Assembly: GCF_013761175.1 (NCBI RefSeq)
Contig: NZ_JACDUR010000010.1
Coordinates: 124,001-188,000 of the forward strand
Reading direction: 5' to 3'
Source of the DNA: Nonomuraea soli
GTDB taxonomy: Bacteria; Actinomycetota; Actinomycetes; Streptosporangiales; Streptosporangiaceae
Length of the DNA: 64,000 nucleotides
Shown: positions 56,321-64,000 of the stretch, one piece after another
Layout: each line of letters opens with the position of its first letter
Numbering within the stretch: position 1 is the stretch's first letter
Translations under genes and position numbers: made by a program
The notes under the pieces: model-generated
The model's database searches: none
The model's input: only the letters and a program-made list of their open reading frames with translations
Told to the model about the DNA's origin: nothing

Positions 56321-56742
56321 GTCTCGGGCGCGCCGCGTCCTTCAATTGTTATCAAAATTCAGGTTTGGCCTGGCCGCTCCAGCGGGTACCACCGTCACAG
56401 TTCCACCTGGGTTCTGCCTTGGTTGTAACGCTGCGTTAGCCGTCCTTGATCGCGGGTATCGTCTGGGCGCGACGGTTCGCACAGTGTCTCTCAGGGAAGA
56501 AATCCCAGCGTCTGGGCCACGAATACGGCGAAAGTCCGGCTCACGGGCTTGACGTTTCAGCCTGGACGGGCGATGCTGCGAGCAACGTGGAGCATGCAGC
56601 GAGAGCGGAGTGGACAGGCGTGGGCCGGTAGGCTACACTGCCCTTTTGCGCTGCCCTTTGACGACCCGTTTTGCTGCTCACGGAGCGAGGTCGTCTGGCG
56701 TGCGTGTAGTCAGTCCGCCGCGAGCCCTCGGAAGGACATCTG
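56321..56742 (+). promoter_or_regulatory. 422-bp rpoB upstream region (no gene seen)
   Basis: No convincing coding frame. It holds a fairly A/T-rich stretch (about 56341-56365), a weak promoter candidate TTGACG (56549-56554) with GATGCT (56572-56577), the strong promoter at 56611-56639, and a possible leader hairpin GACGACC/GGTCGTC (56660-56666 and 56689-56695). TGCCCTTT occurs twice in the leader. Confidence 0.6.
56611..56639 (+). promoter_or_regulatory. rpoB promoter
   Basis: -35 TGGACA (56611-56616, 5/6 consensus) and -10 TACACT (56634-56639, 4/6) are separated by exactly 17 bp. Transcription should start near 56646, giving a leader of about 97 nt. Confidence 0.78.
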
Positions 56743-60219
<3,477 letters not shown>

Positions 60220-60236
60220 GGAACAGGGGGAAACAA

Positions 60237-64000
<3,764 letters not shown>

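Noticed and set aside
56346..56631. Small frames (61-68 codons) in the rpoB upstream region
   Set aside because: They cross the promoter region, have no ribosome sites and differ in codon bias from neighbours; treated as non-coding.
46600..56742. Break in rplL-rpoB linkage as a sign of an assembly join or mobile insertion
   Set aside because: The Mce genes are tightly overlapping with matching codon use, and no integrase, IS end or direct repeat flanks them.

Overview
The window reads as chromosomal DNA of a high-GC actinomycete. The coding sequences have a strong third-position G/C bias with GTG, ATG and TTG starts. The gene families are actinobacterial: DtxR/IdeR, SigE-type ECF sigma factors, class F sortases, an Mce/YrbE importer, CGNR regulators and STAND-LuxR regulators. 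The block aspC - tRNA-Trp - secE - nusG - rplK - rplA - lipoprotein - rplJ - rplL - rpoB - rpoC is the usual actinomycete core order. An Mce operon sits between rplL and rpoB. Together with the accessory genes, this makes me favour Streptosporangiales (Nonomuraea, Streptosporangium or Microbispora-like) over Streptomyces; that assignment is inference. I see no phage, insertion sequence, CRISPR array or plasmid gene.

Layout. Positions 1-4.4 kb hold a partial UdgX-type uracil-DNA glycosylase, an iron regulator, a large PAS-GAF-PP2C-HATPase phosphatase and an alpha/beta hydrolase. Positions 4.4-5.6 kb hold an acyl-CoA dehydrogenase whose promoter carries a 15-bp operator seen again at 19.34 kb before a thiolase gene. 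Positions 5.7-10.0 kb hold two consecutive pairs of a wall-anchored surface protein and a class F sortase. Positions 11.2-19.3 kb are a LacI-controlled glycan locus with a lipoprotein binding protein, two permeases, a GH2 glycosidase and a secreted propeller-lectin protein. Positions 20.8-24.0 kb are a second sugar importer on the minus strand, under sites with the GGTCTAGACC core of DasR operators. Both importers lack an ATPase and probably share one encoded elsewhere. Positions 24.2-30.6 kb are mixed: a second acyl-CoA dehydrogenase, a DUF5685-type protein with a cysteine tail, a CGNR regulator coupled to an AAC(6')-like acetyltransferase, a frameshifted barstar-domain gene, a RibD/DHFR-like reductase and a methyltransferase. 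Positions 30.7-34.9 kb hold two overlapping STAND regulators, only the first with a LuxR DNA-binding domain.

Positions 35.0-40.9 kb hold three ECF sigma genes, each followed by membrane-anchored proteins that share a YLPxGL-like extracytoplasmic module. One also carries a PASTA domain, and one sigma gene has lost most of region 2. An adenosine deaminase gene runs opposite. From 40.9 kb the core block begins: aspartate aminotransferase, tRNA-Trp, secE-nusG, rplK-rplA with a terminator, an LppX/LprG-like lipoprotein, rplJ-rplL with an attenuator-like leader and a terminator, a GNAT protein, the nine-gene Mce operon (47.8-56.3 kb), then rpoB and a truncated rpoC.

Rare TTA codons occur in at least four places: codon 2 of the secreted lectin protein, codon 257 of the second STAND protein, codon 27 of the first YrbE permease, and exactly at the barstar frameshift. 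They suggest bldA-type control of accessory functions. The strongest leads are the truncated sigma factor in a cluster of related sensor proteins, the duplicated sortase-substrate pairs, the paired operators, the frameshift at a TTA codon, and the Mce plus lipid-carrier genes embedded in the ribosomal/RNA polymerase block.
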